DNA of 29,134 bases from an uncultured Lachnoclostridium sp. (GTDB lineage: Bacteria > Bacillota > Clostridia > Lachnospirales > Lachnospiraceae), in contig CAJMFH010000033.1 of NCBI GenBank assembly GCA_905212635.1, positions 1 through 29,134 on the forward strand. The letters are read 5' to 3'. This document shows, one piece after another, positions 16,207-24,614 of this stretch. Under the pieces are notes generated by a model. The model saw nothing but the letters and a program-made list of their open reading frames with translations, made no database searches and had not been told where the DNA came from. Both the position numbers and the translations under genes were made by a program. The first letter of the stretch is position 1, and each line of letters starts with the position of its first letter.

Positions 16207-16629
16207 TTATTTCTTCTGTTCTGCCAGATTGATTCGTACAAGAGATTTGCGGAGTGCCAGTTCAGCACGTCGCATATTGACATGAGCATCCAGACTCTTG
16301 ATTCTTCGCTCGGCGCGCGCCTTCGCTTCAAGCGCACGTTTCATATCAATCTCCTCCGGCCATTCACACGACTGCGCGAGAATGGTTACTTTGTCTGGGA
16401 GGATCTCCAAAAAGCCTTCTAAGACAGCGGCTTCCCGAATCACATCATCCTCAGAATTTTCGGTAATCGTCAAAACACCCGGAGCGACGATCGTCGTCAA
16501 TGGGATATGGTCGGCATACACACCGATGTCTCCCTCTGTCGTCGTCAATTCCACCATTTCGACCTCTCCGGTGTAAAATACACGCTCCGGAGAAATTACC
16601 TCTAATTGGAATTTTTTCATATCCGCCAT
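16207..16629 (-). CDS. atpC: F1Fo ATP synthase epsilon subunit, 140 aa
   Basis: The N-terminal beta-sandwich (FQLEVISPERVFYTGEVEMVELTTTEGDIGVYADHIPL) is the family signature, and a C-terminal helical hairpin (about residues 90-135, RAERRIKSL...RRAELALRKS) completes the normal length. Epsilon belongs to the central stalk and can restrain ATP hydrolysis. The start at 16629 is preferred: GGAG lies six bases upstream of it, while the longer frames reach back into atpD and the ATG at 16635 would touch the ribosome site. It is the last gene of the operon, followed by a long hairpin at 16128-16194. Confidence 0.95.
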   Translation of the reverse strand: MADMKKFQLEVISPERVFYTGEVEMVELTTTEGDIGVYADHIPLTTIVAPGVLTITENSEDDVIREAAVLEGFLEILPDKVTILAQSCEWPEEIDMKRALEAKARAERRIKSLDAHVNMRRAELALRKSLVRINLAEQKK

Positions 16630-16651
16630 AGCCATCTCCAATCCGCTCTCG

Positions 16652-18052
16652 CTACTTGCGTGCGATGACATCGTCGATCGTACCTGCATTCAAGAAGCAG
16701 CTCTCCGGAATGTCATCATGTTTTCCATCCAAAATCTCCTGAAATCCTCGGATTGTTTCAGAGATTGGCACATATTTACCGGGAAGACCGGTAAACTGCT
16801 CTGCCACGAAGAATGGCTGGGAAAGGAAACGCTGTACCTTACGGGCGCGGTTGACAAGGACTTTTTCATCCTCTGACAACTCGTCCATACCAAGGATTGC
16901 GATAATATCCTGCAATTCCTTGTAACGCTGTAAGATTTCCTGTACACCACGAGCCACTTTGTAATGCTCTTCGCCGACAATCTTAGGATCCAGAATACGG
17001 GAACTGGAACCAAGCGGATCTACCGCCGGATAAATACCAAGTTCCACGATTGAACGATCCAATACGGTCGTTGCGTCAAGGTGGGCAAATGTCGTCGCAG
17101 GAGCCGGGTCCGTCAAGTCATCGGCAGGCACATAAACCGCCTGAACGGACGTGATGGAACCATTTTTCGTCGATGTAATACGTTCCTGCAAAGCACCCAT
17201 TTCCGTCTGAAGGGTTGGCTGGTAACCAACGGCACTTGGCATACGTCCAAGAAGTGCGGACACCTCGGAACCTGCCTGTGTAAAACGGAAAATATTGTCA
17301 ATGAACAGGAGGACATCTTTTCCTACCTGATCACGGAAATATTCTGCCATCGTAAGTCCCGTCAGACCTACACGCATACGCGCTCCCGGCGGCTCATTCA
17401 TCTGTCCGAATACCATCGTCGTCTTATCGATAACTCCGGATTCAATCATTTCATAGTATAAGTCATTACCCTCACGGGTACGTTCTCCAACCCCCGTAAA
17501 TACCGAATATCCACCATGCTCGGTCGCGATATTGGTAATCAATTCCTGGATCAGAACGGTCTTTCCTACACCGGCACCTCCGAAAAGTCCGATTTTCCCA
17601 CCCTTCTGATAAGGGCACAAAAGATCGACAACCTTGATACCGGTTTCCAGCATCTCTGCCTGTGTAGACTGCTCTTCAAATGCAGGCGCCTTTCTGTGAA
17701 TTGGATGATATTCTTTTACTTTCGGTGGTTCTTTTTCATCGATCGGATCTCCGAGTACATTGAACATACGTCCCAGTGTCTCTTCGCCGACCGGCACCGA
17801 AATCGGGGCTCCTGTCGCAATCGCTTCCATGCCTCGCACCAATCCATCGGTCGGTCCCATCGCGATACAGCGAACGGTATCGTCGCCCAGATGCTGTGAC
17901 ACTTCTACGACAAGTGTATTTCCATCTTTTGTCGGAATGTGAATGGCATCGTAAATCTCAGGAAGATCCCCATCCTGAAAACGGATGTCAAGCACCGCTC
18001 CGATAATCTGAGTGATAACACCAGCATTTTTCGTTTTCTTCGCTTCTGCCAT
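16652..18052 (-). CDS. atpD: F1 ATP synthase beta subunit, 466 aa
   Basis: The catalytic subunit of F1. The Walker A loop GGAGVGKT is at residues 158-165; the Walker B region (KDVLLFIDNIFRFTQAGSEVSALLGRMPSAVGYQPTL type) and the conserved DELSEDE motif near the C-terminus are intact, with no missing key residue. The ATG at 18052 has AAGGAG about 12 bases upstream. The gene lies 43 bp after atpG and 22 bp before atpC, in standard operon order. Confidence 0.98.
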   Translation of the reverse strand: MAEAKKTKNAGVITQIIGAVLDIRFQDGDLPEIYDAIHIPTKDGNTLVVEVSQHLGDDTVRCIAMGPTDGLVRGMEAIATGAPISVPVGEETLGRMFNVLGDPIDEKEPPKVKEYHPIHRKAPAFEEQSTQAEMLETGIKVVDLLCPYQKGGKIGLFGGAGVGKTVLIQELITNIATEHGGYSVFTGVGERTREGNDLYYEMIESGVIDKTTMVFGQMNEPPGARMRVGLTGLTMAEYFRDQVGKDVLLFIDNIFRFTQAGSEVSALLGRMPSAVGYQPTLQTEMGALQERITSTKNGSITSVQAVYVPADDLTDPAPATTFAHLDATTVLDRSIVELGIYPAVDPLGSSSRILDPKIVGEEHYKVARGVQEILQRYKELQDIIAILGMDELSEDEKVLVNRARKVQRFLSQPFFVAEQFTGLPGKYVPISETIRGFQEILDGKHDDIPESCFLNAGTIDDVIARK

Positions 18053-18095
18053 TGTGGTTCTTTCACTCCTTCCATTATTTGTAAATTTTTATTCG

Positions 18096-18977
18096 TTACT
18101 CGATTGCGGATGCACCCGCTACAATCTCCGTCAATTCCTGTGTGATTGCGGACTGTCTTGCGCGGTTGTATTGCAGACCGAGTGTATCAATCATTTCCTC
18201 TGCATTGCTCGTCGCAGAATCCATTGCCTGCATACGCGCACCATTTTCACTGGCAACTGCCTCGACCAGAGCACCAAAGATCAGGCTGTTCATATACATC
18301 GGAATGATGTAGCCGAGCGCCTCTTCTTCCGTCGGCTCGTAATTCATCAGCGCGCCGGATGTCGTCTCCGGCTCGTCATTTGCCGCCATCGTCTCGATAT
18401 CCTCCTGCGAAAAAGGAAGCATTTTGATGAGCGTAGGCACCTGCGTCACCGTATTTTTAAATACCGTGTAAGCAAGATAGATCTCATCGATCTCGCCGCT
18501 TTCCATCGCTGCCATCGCCGTCTTTCCGATTGAAACAGCATCGCCAAACAGCGGATTATTCATCACTTCCGAATAATCGCCGCGGCAGGTATAGCCATTT
18601 CGCTGCATCGTCTCCAATCCTTTTCGTCCGACCGGGAAAATAATCGTATCTTCCTTCGTAAAATCGCCCTTTGTGATCAATTTCACGACATTGGAATTGT
18701 AACCGCCGGCAAGTCCACGGTTTGATGTGATCATGATCACACCTTTTTTCCCGGAACCTCCGGTTTTCTCCGTCAAAAGAGGATGGTCGAGATTCTGCGA
18801 TTTGGCAAGCATCCCGGAAACTGTCTCATACATTTTGTCAAAATATGGTTTTGTCTCCTCGGCTCTTCCCTTGGCATGCTGCAATTTTACGGTCGAAACC
18901 AGCTTCATCGCTTTGGTGATCTGAGACGTACTCTGAATACTCTCGCGTCGCCGTTTTATATCTCTCATTGAGGCCAT
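18096..18977 (-). CDS. atpG: F1 ATP synthase gamma subunit, 293 aa
   Basis: The rotating central-stalk subunit. The N-terminal helix (MRDIKRRRESIQSTSQITKAMKLVS pattern) and the C-terminal helix (RMQAMDSATSNAEEMIDTL, then YNRARQSAITQELTEIVAGA) form the coiled coil that turns inside the alpha3beta3 head; the middle carries the usual ITSNRGLAGGYN segment. Length is normal. It starts at ATG 18977 behind AGGTGAGGTG and lies 19 bp after atpA. Confidence 0.97.
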   Translation of the reverse strand: MASMRDIKRRRESIQSTSQITKAMKLVSTVKLQHAKGRAEETKPYFDKMYETVSGMLAKSQNLDHPLLTEKTGGSGKKGVIMITSNRGLAGGYNSNVVKLITKGDFTKEDTIIFPVGRKGLETMQRNGYTCRGDYSEVMNNPLFGDAVSIGKTAMAAMESGEIDEIYLAYTVFKNTVTQVPTLIKMLPFSQEDIETMAANDEPETTSGALMNYEPTEEEALGYIIPMYMNSLIFGALVEAVASENGARMQAMDSATSNAEEMIDTLGLQYNRARQSAITQELTEIVAGASAIE

Positions 18978-18996
18978 TTTTCAATCACCTCACCTT

Positions 18997-20508
18997 TCAC
19001 GCTTGAAGAAACTGTTTTTTATACTCTTCAATTGCCTGAATCAGCTTTTGTTCCATTTCATCACTAAGCACTTTGGTATCACGGATCGAAGCCGGAATTT
19101 CCGGATATTTGGTATCAATAAAGGCAAACAGTCCTTTTTCAAAATCCAATACATCTTCTACCGGAATATCAAGCAGATATTTCTTCGTTGCCGCATAAAT
19201 AATGATAACCTGATACCAAACCGGCTGTGGCACATACTGACCCTGTTTCAGCACTTCACGGATTCTTTCACCTTGATCCAGCTTCTCTTTCGTATCGGCA
19301 TCCAGATCAGAACCAAACTGGGAGAATGCTGCCAGCTCGCGGTACTGTGCAAGATCGATACGGATGGAACCGGCGATCTTTTTCATCGCCTTGATCTGCG
19401 CCGAACCACCGACACGCGATACACTAAGTCCCGGATTGACCGCCGGACGGAAACCGGAATTGAACATCTCTGTCTCCAGGTAAATCTGTCCATCGGTGAT
19501 AGAAATTACGTTTGTCGGGATGTACGCCGACACGTCTCCTGCCTGCGTCTCAATAATCGGCAGAGCCGTCAAAGATCCACCGCCGAGTTTGTCCGAAAGT
19601 CTCGCTGCACGCTCCAAAAGACGGGAATGCAGGTAGAATACGTCTCCCGGATAAGCCTCACGTCCCGGTGGACGACGAAGGAGCAGTGACAGGGTACGGT
19701 AAGCCGCTGCATGCTTGCTCAGATCATCGTATACAATGAGAACGTCTTTTCCCTGCTCCATCCATTCTTCTCCGATCGCACATCCGGCATACGGAGCAAT
19801 ATACTGAAGGGGTGCCAGTTCACTCGCCGTAGAAGCTACGACTGTAGTATAATCAAGCGCACCATTGTCTTCGAGTGTTTTTACAATATTTGCCACTGTG
19901 GACGCTTTCTGTCCGATGGCAACATAGATACAAAATACATCCTGGTCTTTCTGATTCAGGATCGTATCAATTGCAATCGCAGTTTTACCGGTCTGACGAT
20001 CACCGATGATCAACTCACGCTGTCCTCGTCCGATCGGAACCATGGAGTCAATTGCCTTGATACCTGTCTGAAGCGGCGTATCTACGGATTTACGTGAAAT
20101 AACACCACTTGCCACACGCTCTACCGGCCGTGTCTTGTCGGTATGGATCGGGCCTTTGCCGTCGATCGGCTGTCCCAGCGCATTGACAACACGTCCAAGC
20201 ATCGCATCACCGACAGGAACGGTTGCAACATTTCCTGTCGTCTTTACGGTATCGCCTTCGTTAATATTGGAGGAATCTCCCAAAAGTACGGCTCCGACAT
20301 TGTCTTCTTCCAGGTTGAGCACCATACCATAAATCTCATTTGGAAATTCCAGAAGTTCTCCCTGCATCGCTTTTTCCAAGCCATGAATACGGGCAATTCC
20401 GTCTGCCACCTGTATGACCGTTCCGACATCCGAAACGTCAAACTCGGTGCTATATTTTTTTATTTCATCTTTAATAACTGAACTTATCTCTTCAGGTCTT
20501 AAATTCAT
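18997..20508 (-). CDS. atpA: F1 ATP synthase alpha subunit, 503 aa
   Basis: The non-catalytic nucleotide-binding subunit of F1. The P-loop GDRQTGKT is at residues 169-176, and the family signature around PAVNPGLSVSRVGGSAQ is present. Starting at the ATG at 20508 gives the canonical MNLRPEEISS N-terminus; a TTG three codons upstream (20517) is possible, but GAGG would then lie inside the coding frame. It is 29 bp after atpH. Length and motifs are ordinary. Confidence 0.97.
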   Translation of the reverse strand: MNLRPEEISSVIKDEIKKYSTEFDVSDVGTVIQVADGIARIHGLEKAMQGELLEFPNEIYGMVLNLEEDNVGAVLLGDSSNINEGDTVKTTGNVATVPVGDAMLGRVVNALGQPIDGKGPIHTDKTRPVERVASGVISRKSVDTPLQTGIKAIDSMVPIGRGQRELIIGDRQTGKTAIAIDTILNQKDQDVFCIYVAIGQKASTVANIVKTLEDNGALDYTTVVASTASELAPLQYIAPYAGCAIGEEWMEQGKDVLIVYDDLSKHAAAYRTLSLLLRRPPGREAYPGDVFYLHSRLLERAARLSDKLGGGSLTALPIIETQAGDVSAYIPTNVISITDGQIYLETEMFNSGFRPAVNPGLSVSRVGGSAQIKAMKKIAGSIRIDLAQYRELAAFSQFGSDLDADTKEKLDQGERIREVLKQGQYVPQPVWYQVIIIYAATKKYLLDIPVEDVLDFEKGLFAFIDTKYPEIPASIRDTKVLSDEMEQKLIQAIEEYKKQFLQA

Positions 20509-20537
20509 GTTCCTCAAACACCTTCTTTCCTTAGAAG

Positions 20538-21083
20538 TTACACTCTGACCTTGCTTAATTTTCTTGTCATTTCATCCAGCTTCGTCTGGATCGTATTGTC
20601 TACGACACGGTCGTCAATGCGAATGCGGATTCCACCAAGCAAACTCGCATCCACGTTGTAATTCATCTCCAGCGTCTCATACGAAGACGTTTCTGACAAG
20701 CGCGCTTCAATCTTTTGTTTCTGTACATCGGAAAGTTCAGTCGGTGTCGTCACATAGACAACGCCAATCTTCTTATACTCTTTTGCTCTTTTGTCAAAAT
20801 ATTCCAGCACGGATTCAATTTCACCAAAGCGTCCTTTTTTCACGAGTACCTGCAAAAAGCCCATCATAATATCCGAAACTTTTCCGCCAAATACTTCGTC
20901 CATCATTGCAAGTTCTTTTTCCCGCGTCATCTCGGGATGATTCATAATATCAATAAATGCTTCATTTTCCTGCAAGATCGAGGCGATCTCTCTGACCTCA
21001 TCCCATACGGCATCCAGCTGGTTTTCTTCCAGTGCTGCCTCAAACAAAGCATCTCCGTATACTTTTGATACTAATTTTGCCAT
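20538..21083 (-). CDS. atpH: ATP synthase delta (OSCP-type) subunit, 181 aa
   Basis: Links F1 to the peripheral stalk. The N-terminal helical bundle starts AKLVSKVYGDALFEAALE, and the C-terminal part has the conserved DASLLGGIRIRIDDRVVDNTIQTKL. The ATG lies 13 bp inside the end of atpF, so it is translated by coupling; the upstream ribosome site is weak. Normal length. Confidence 0.95.
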   Translation of the reverse strand: MAKLVSKVYGDALFEAALEENQLDAVWDEVREIASILQENEAFIDIMNHPEMTREKELAMMDEVFGGKVSDIMMGFLQVLVKKGRFGEIESVLEYFDKRAKEYKKIGVVYVTTPTELSDVQKQKIEARLSETSSYETLEMNYNVDASLLGGIRIRIDDRVVDNTIQTKLDEMTRKLSKVRV

Positions 21084-21589
21084 GTCTCATCACCCATTTC
21101 CTTCAATGTTTCGTCAATGAGCTGCGCCTGTTTGTCCTCATCCATCGATGCAGCGACAAATTTTCCTGCCATAGCAGATGCCACATGAACGATTTCCTGT
21201 TTCATTTCATCACGAACTTTATTCTTCTCCAATTCCACCTCGTGCTCTGCTCTTGCCTTGATGGTCTGAGCCTCATCGGAAGCCTTGGCAACGATCTCTT
21301 TCTCTTTATCCAGCGCCTTTTTACGCGCATCGCTGAGCATCTCTTCTGCCTCTGCCTCAACTTTATCTAATTTCGCACGATATTGAGTTTCCAGTTCTTT
21401 CGCATCCTTCTCTGCCTTTGCTGCTTCTTCAAGCTGGCTGGCGATAAAATCCTTCCGTTTCTGGATGAGTTTTCTCGCCGGATTGAATAACAAATATGAA
21501 AGCAGGATAAACAATACCAACATGGCAAGCAATCCAATCGCCGTATCAAAGAGCAATTGCGGATCCAGTCCAAAAATTCGATTATCCAT
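21071..21589 (-). CDS. atpF: ATP synthase b subunit, 172 aa
   Basis: The peripheral-stalk subunit: one N-terminal membrane helix (about residues 12-32, LLFDTAIGLLAMLVLFILLS) followed by a long charged coiled coil (about 40-160, rich in Glu, Lys and Ala). The start at the ATG at 21589 is supported by GGAG six bases upstream; the longer TTG-started frame would put that site inside the gene. Its end overlaps atpH by 13 bp. Confidence 0.95.
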   Translation of the reverse strand: MDNRIFGLDPQLLFDTAIGLLAMLVLFILLSYLLFNPARKLIQKRKDFIASQLEEAAKAEKDAKELETQYRAKLDKVEAEAEEMLSDARKKALDKEKEIVAKASDEAQTIKARAEHEVELEKNKVRDEMKQEIVHVASAMAGKFVAASMDEDKQAQLIDETLKEMGDETWQN

Positions 21590-21624
21590 GTCTCTCTCCA
21601 ATCTTTTTGATTATTCTGTGCTTT

Positions 21625-21882
21625 TTATGGAAGCAATGGATTGGCAAACAAAAGAATCATCGCAACAGCCAAACCATAAAGACCTGTTGTCTCGGCAACG
21701 GCCTGTCCAAGAAGCATGGTTGACATGATATCACCTTTTGCACCCGGATTACGTCCTACGGCATTTGCACCATATCCGGCTGCGATACCCTGTCCTACAC
21801 CGGGACCAATACCTGCGATAACTGCTAATCCTGCACCAATTGCGGATGCTGCACTAATTAAATCTGCTCCTGAAAAATTCAT
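21625..21882 (-). CDS. atpE: ATP synthase c subunit with sodium-binding residues, 85 aa
   Basis: A two-helix ring-forming proteolipid. The ion site matches the sodium type known from Ilyobacter and Acetobacterium c rings: Gln31 in GPGVGQG, the carboxylate Glu64, Thr65, Thr66 and Tyr69 in QAVAETTGLYGL. Proton-type rings normally lack this Gln/Ser-Thr/Tyr set. Position 65 is Thr where Ilyobacter has Ser, a substitution that keeps the hydroxyl. The polar loop RNPGAKGD is normal. The ATG at 21882 follows AAGGAGG. Confidence 0.95.
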   Translation of the reverse strand: MNFSGADLISAASAIGAGLAVIAGIGPGVGQGIAAGYGANAVGRNPGAKGDIMSTMLLGQAVAETTGLYGLAVAMILLFANPLLP

Positions 21883-21918
21883 AATATGTTTCCTCCTTAA
21901 GATATATTTTGTTCTCTT

Positions 21919-22629
21919 TTACTTGGCTTCGTCCCCTGCTGCATTGGCAATAAATACCATTGTCAGCATCGCGAAAACATACGCCTGCAACGCTCCGGAA
22001 AATACATCCATGTACGCATGCAGTGCTGCCGGCCACGCAAGTGTGGCAAGTTTTGGCAATAATCCGTAGATCAACGCCATCATCATCGTACCGGAAAGTA
22101 TGTTGGCAAACAAACGAAGTGACATTGAAACCGGTGTTGCAAATTCGCTGATGATATTCACCGGCAAAAATAAAAATATTGGTTCAAACAGTCCTTTGAT
22201 CTTACCCATTTTCTGCCATTTGAATCCCTGGTATTGAATCATTACAAACGTAATCAATGCTAACGGAAGTGTGATACCATAATCCGCGGTCGGCGGACGA
22301 AGTCCAAACAATCCGGAAAGATTACATGTAAGAATCAACATAAACAATGCTCCCACATAGTTTCGAAAACGCGGGGCAAGTTTTCCGCCCATGTTATCAA
22401 GTACCAGTTTATCCACGGTTTCCACCAGAAGCTCGATGACATTTAAAAATCCCGTCGGTGCTTTCCGGTAATCCGCCTTTTTGATAACACGGTTTGCCAC
22501 GATTGCAAAGATGATCAATGCAACCATAACGATTACCAGACACACATGGCTTGTCGTGATCCAAAATGTGTAACCACCAATGTGTACCTGTTGATACCCA
22601 TGGACGTAAAAATCCACTTTGTTATCCAA
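21919..22629 (-). CDS. atpB: ATP synthase a subunit, 236 aa
   Basis: The membrane stator forming the ion half-channels. The essential arginine is Arg172 in VSMSLRLFANILSG; the last helices carry ALQAYVFAMLTMVFIANA. About five to six membrane helices are visible. The start codon is TTG at 22629, supported by AAAGGAG eight bases upstream and by the absence of a better ATG before the first helix. It lies 47 bp after atpI. Confidence 0.94.
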   Translation of the reverse strand: MDNKVDFYVHGYQQVHIGGYTFWITTSHVCLVIVMVALIIFAIVANRVIKKADYRKAPTGFLNVIELLVETVDKLVLDNMGGKLAPRFRNYVGALFMLILTCNLSGLFGLRPPTADYGITLPLALITFVMIQYQGFKWQKMGKIKGLFEPIFLFLPVNIISEFATPVSMSLRLFANILSGTMMMALIYGLLPKLATLAWPAALHAYMDVFSGALQAYVFAMLTMVFIANAAGDEAK

Positions 22630-22676
22630 GCCTAAGTCTCCTTTCTCGTTTTTTCAGACAAATGTCTGTGTATAGT

Positions 22677-23078
22677 TTATTCCGCCAGATCCTGTTTTCC
22701 CCGGAAAATAACCGGATACAGGAGTGCCGCTGCCTTGGTGGCAAACAATCCCGCAAACACCGTGACCGGGTAGAAATACTGTCGAAAATAAAAACTCACT
22801 AATAATGTCAGCAGGCTGATCAGACTTCGTACCGATGCCTGCATACGAAGATGCCGTATGGCATTCTTTTTTGCCATATCCAGTTCGACATCCAAGGTAT
22901 TAAAGCGATGCCACATAAGCAGACTGGAAATGAGCGTTCCCAATACCTCACCGCTTACATAGGGAAAATAAGGAAAGGGATGAATGGCAAATATAACGGT
23001 GCCCACAATCAAAACTACTGCCGCAAGCCCCCACATAATGCCGATCACCCTAAGGAGTGTTTTTTTTGCTTCCTGCAT
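22677..23078 (-). CDS. atpI: ATP synthase subunit I (AtpI-like), 133 aa
   Basis: A small membrane protein with four hydrophobic helices (about residues 10-31, 42-57, 82-95 and 102-123) in the position where subunit I precedes atpB; family members help assemble the c ring. The start at 23078 is chosen because AGGAGG lies exactly six bases upstream; the longer frame to 23132 would need a much larger overlap with the upstream gene. It overlaps the atpZ end by 29 bp. Confidence 0.8.
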   Translation of the reverse strand: MQEAKKTLLRVIGIMWGLAAVVLIVGTVIFAIHPFPYFPYVSGEVLGTLISSLLMWHRFNTLDVELDMAKKNAIRHLRMQASVRSLISLLTLLVSFYFRQYFYPVTVFAGLFATKAAALLYPVIFRGKQDLAE

Positions 23079-23349
23079 GAATGTCCTCCTGCTCTGCCGG
23101 CGTTTCTTCCTTTTTGGAGCCGCTGCTGCCATACTGTCCCGTCAGGACAAGAAGGCTGCGCATCGACGCCAGTATTCCGATCACCAGCATGATGATAACC
23201 CATATCTTAGTTCCAAGCAGCTGATCCAGATAATACCCGATGGCAAGACTGATTCCCATACAGGTCAGCATCGCCAGACCAATCTGCAATATCATGGAAA
23301 GGGCATGAATGACTTCCCTTCGTTCGCGTTGCTTATCTCTTTTTTTCAT
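23050..23349 (-). CDS. atpZ: AtpZ/AtpI-family protein, 99 aa
   Basis: Two membrane helices (about residues 17-41 and 47-70) with the family-type segment LAIGYYLDQLLGTKIWVII. A hydrophilic tail of about 28 residues follows, rich in Lys, Glu and Gln. AtpZ-type proteins sit at the head of many atp operons and have been linked to cation transport with AtpI. It starts 7 bp after proC, so it is in the same transcript. Confidence 0.8.
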   Translation of the reverse strand: MKKRDKQRERREVIHALSMILQIGLAMLTCMGISLAIGYYLDQLLGTKIWVIIMLVIGILASMRSLLVLTGQYGSSGSKKEETPAEQEDIHAGSKKNTP

Positions 23350-23356
23350 CGCACCA

Positions 23357-24160
23357 TTAACTCATTTCTTTTGCTTTCTTTACGCAGGCTTTCATCGCTT
23401 CGATGACGGCACTCCGGAATCCTTTTTCTTCCAGCACGCGGACCGCTTCGATCGTCGTTCCTGCCGGAGAACATACCATATCTTTCAGTTCGCCCGGATG
23501 CTTTCCGGTCTCAAGAACCATCTTGGCACTTCCCAGTACTGACTGCGCTGCCATCTCATACGCCTGCGCTCTTGGCATACCGTCTGCCACAGCGGCATCC
23601 GCCATCGCCTCGATAAACATAAATACATAGGCAGGTGAACTTCCGCTTACGCCGATTACCGTGTCAATCATGGATTCACTCACTTCATTGGCAATACCGA
23701 AACTGGAAAATATTTCCATCGTCGTTTTTTTGTCGGCCTCTGTGACATGGTCATTGTAACAGACACCTGCTGCCCCTTCGAGCACCAACGCCGGCGTATT
23801 TGGCATACTTCTTACTAATTTGATAGTCTTTCCAAATAATTTTTCTATATTCGCAATCGTCTGACCGGCTGCAATTGAGATCACAAGTGTATTCTCTGAC
23901 ACCTCATTTCGAATTTCTGAAATGACGGTCTCAAATTGAAATGGTTTTACCGCAAGGATCAATACGTCTGCTTTTTTCGCCACTTCGGCATTGTCTGTCG
24001 TAACATTTACGCCAAATTCACTTTGAATGTTCTGAAGTGCCTCTTCATTTCTTCTCGATACAAGAATGTCTTCTTTTGCATACAGACCTTTACTCAGAAT
24101 CCCTTTGAGCATTGCCTGCGCCATATTTCCACAACCAACAAATCCTAACATTTTTACCAT
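23357..24160 (-). CDS. proC: pyrroline-5-carboxylate reductase, 267 aa
   Basis: Catalyses the last step of proline synthesis, NAD(P)H-dependent reduction of pyrroline-5-carboxylate. The Rossmann loop GCGNMAQAM is at residues 9-17, RSMPNTPA in the middle, and the family signature region GVSGSSPAYVFMFIEAMADAAV and SPAGTTIEAVRVLE in the C-terminal dimerisation domain. It is placed between rpiB and the atp genes, 7 bp before atpZ. The ATG at 24160 has no strong ribosome site; the ATG three codons later (24151), with GGATGG upstream, is an alternative start. Confidence 0.93.
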   Translation of the reverse strand: MVKMLGFVGCGNMAQAMLKGILSKGLYAKEDILVSRRNEEALQNIQSEFGVNVTTDNAEVAKKADVLILAVKPFQFETVISEIRNEVSENTLVISIAAGQTIANIEKLFGKTIKLVRSMPNTPALVLEGAAGVCYNDHVTEADKKTTMEIFSSFGIANEVSESMIDTVIGVSGSSPAYVFMFIEAMADAAVADGMPRAQAYEMAAQSVLGSAKMVLETGKHPGELKDMVCSPAGTTIEAVRVLEEKGFRSAVIEAMKACVKKAKEMS

Positions 24161-24182
24161 CCATTCTGAAGCTCTGCTTCGT

Positions 24183-24611
24183 TTATTCTTCTATCATTTC
24201 CACACGGCGGATATGTCTGTCCACGCCGGAAAATTCAGTATGTAAGAATGTGTCTACGATACGTACGGCAAGTCCCGGGCCTGTTACCCTTGCGCCCAGT
24301 GCCACGATATTGGCATCGTTGTGAAGTCTCGTCGCCTCAGCACTAAAACAGTCTCCGCAGACCGCAGCGCGGATGCCTTTGACCTTATTTGCCGCGATGG
24401 AGATACCGATTCCGGTTCCGCAGATCAGGATCCCTTTGTCGCACTCGCCATCGGCAATCGCGTGTGCCACTTTTTTCCCATACACCGGATAATCGACCGG
24501 ATCCGTACTGTAACTTCCGTAATCTTTGTATTCATATCCATTTTCTTCCAAATACTTGATAATTTCCTGCTTCAATTCATAACCTGCCTGGTCACTTCCC
24601 AATGCAATCAT
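24183..24611 (-). CDS. rpiB: ribose-5-phosphate isomerase B, 142 aa
   Basis: Interconverts ribose-5-phosphate and ribulose-5-phosphate. The RpiB/LacAB fold is shown by GSDQAGYELK at residues 5-14, the catalytic Cys64 in GILICGTGIGISIAANK, and His97 in ATRLHNDANIVALGAR. Residue 8 is Gln, where many members have His (GSDHAG). The ATG follows GGAGG by six bases, and that site lies in the end of the sua5 gene, 3 bp away. Its neighbourhood next to sua5 and a YwlE-like domain mirrors the ywl cluster of Bacillus. Confidence 0.93.
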   Translation of the reverse strand: MIALGSDQAGYELKQEIIKYLEENGYEYKDYGSYSTDPVDYPVYGKKVAHAIADGECDKGILICGTGIGISIAANKVKGIRAAVCGDCFSAEATRLHNDANIVALGARVTGPGLAVRIVDTFLHTEFSGVDRHIRRVEMIEE

Positions 24612-24614
24612 AGC

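Noticed and set aside
19003..19689. 228-residue open frame antisense to atpA
   Set aside because: Shadow of a conserved gene; composition and absence of start signals argue against coding.
24160..24185. Small GAAGC-TCT-GCTTC hairpin between rpiB and proC as a terminator
   Set aside because: Only five base pairs, and the T-rich tail is on the plus strand, opposite to transcription of the operon.
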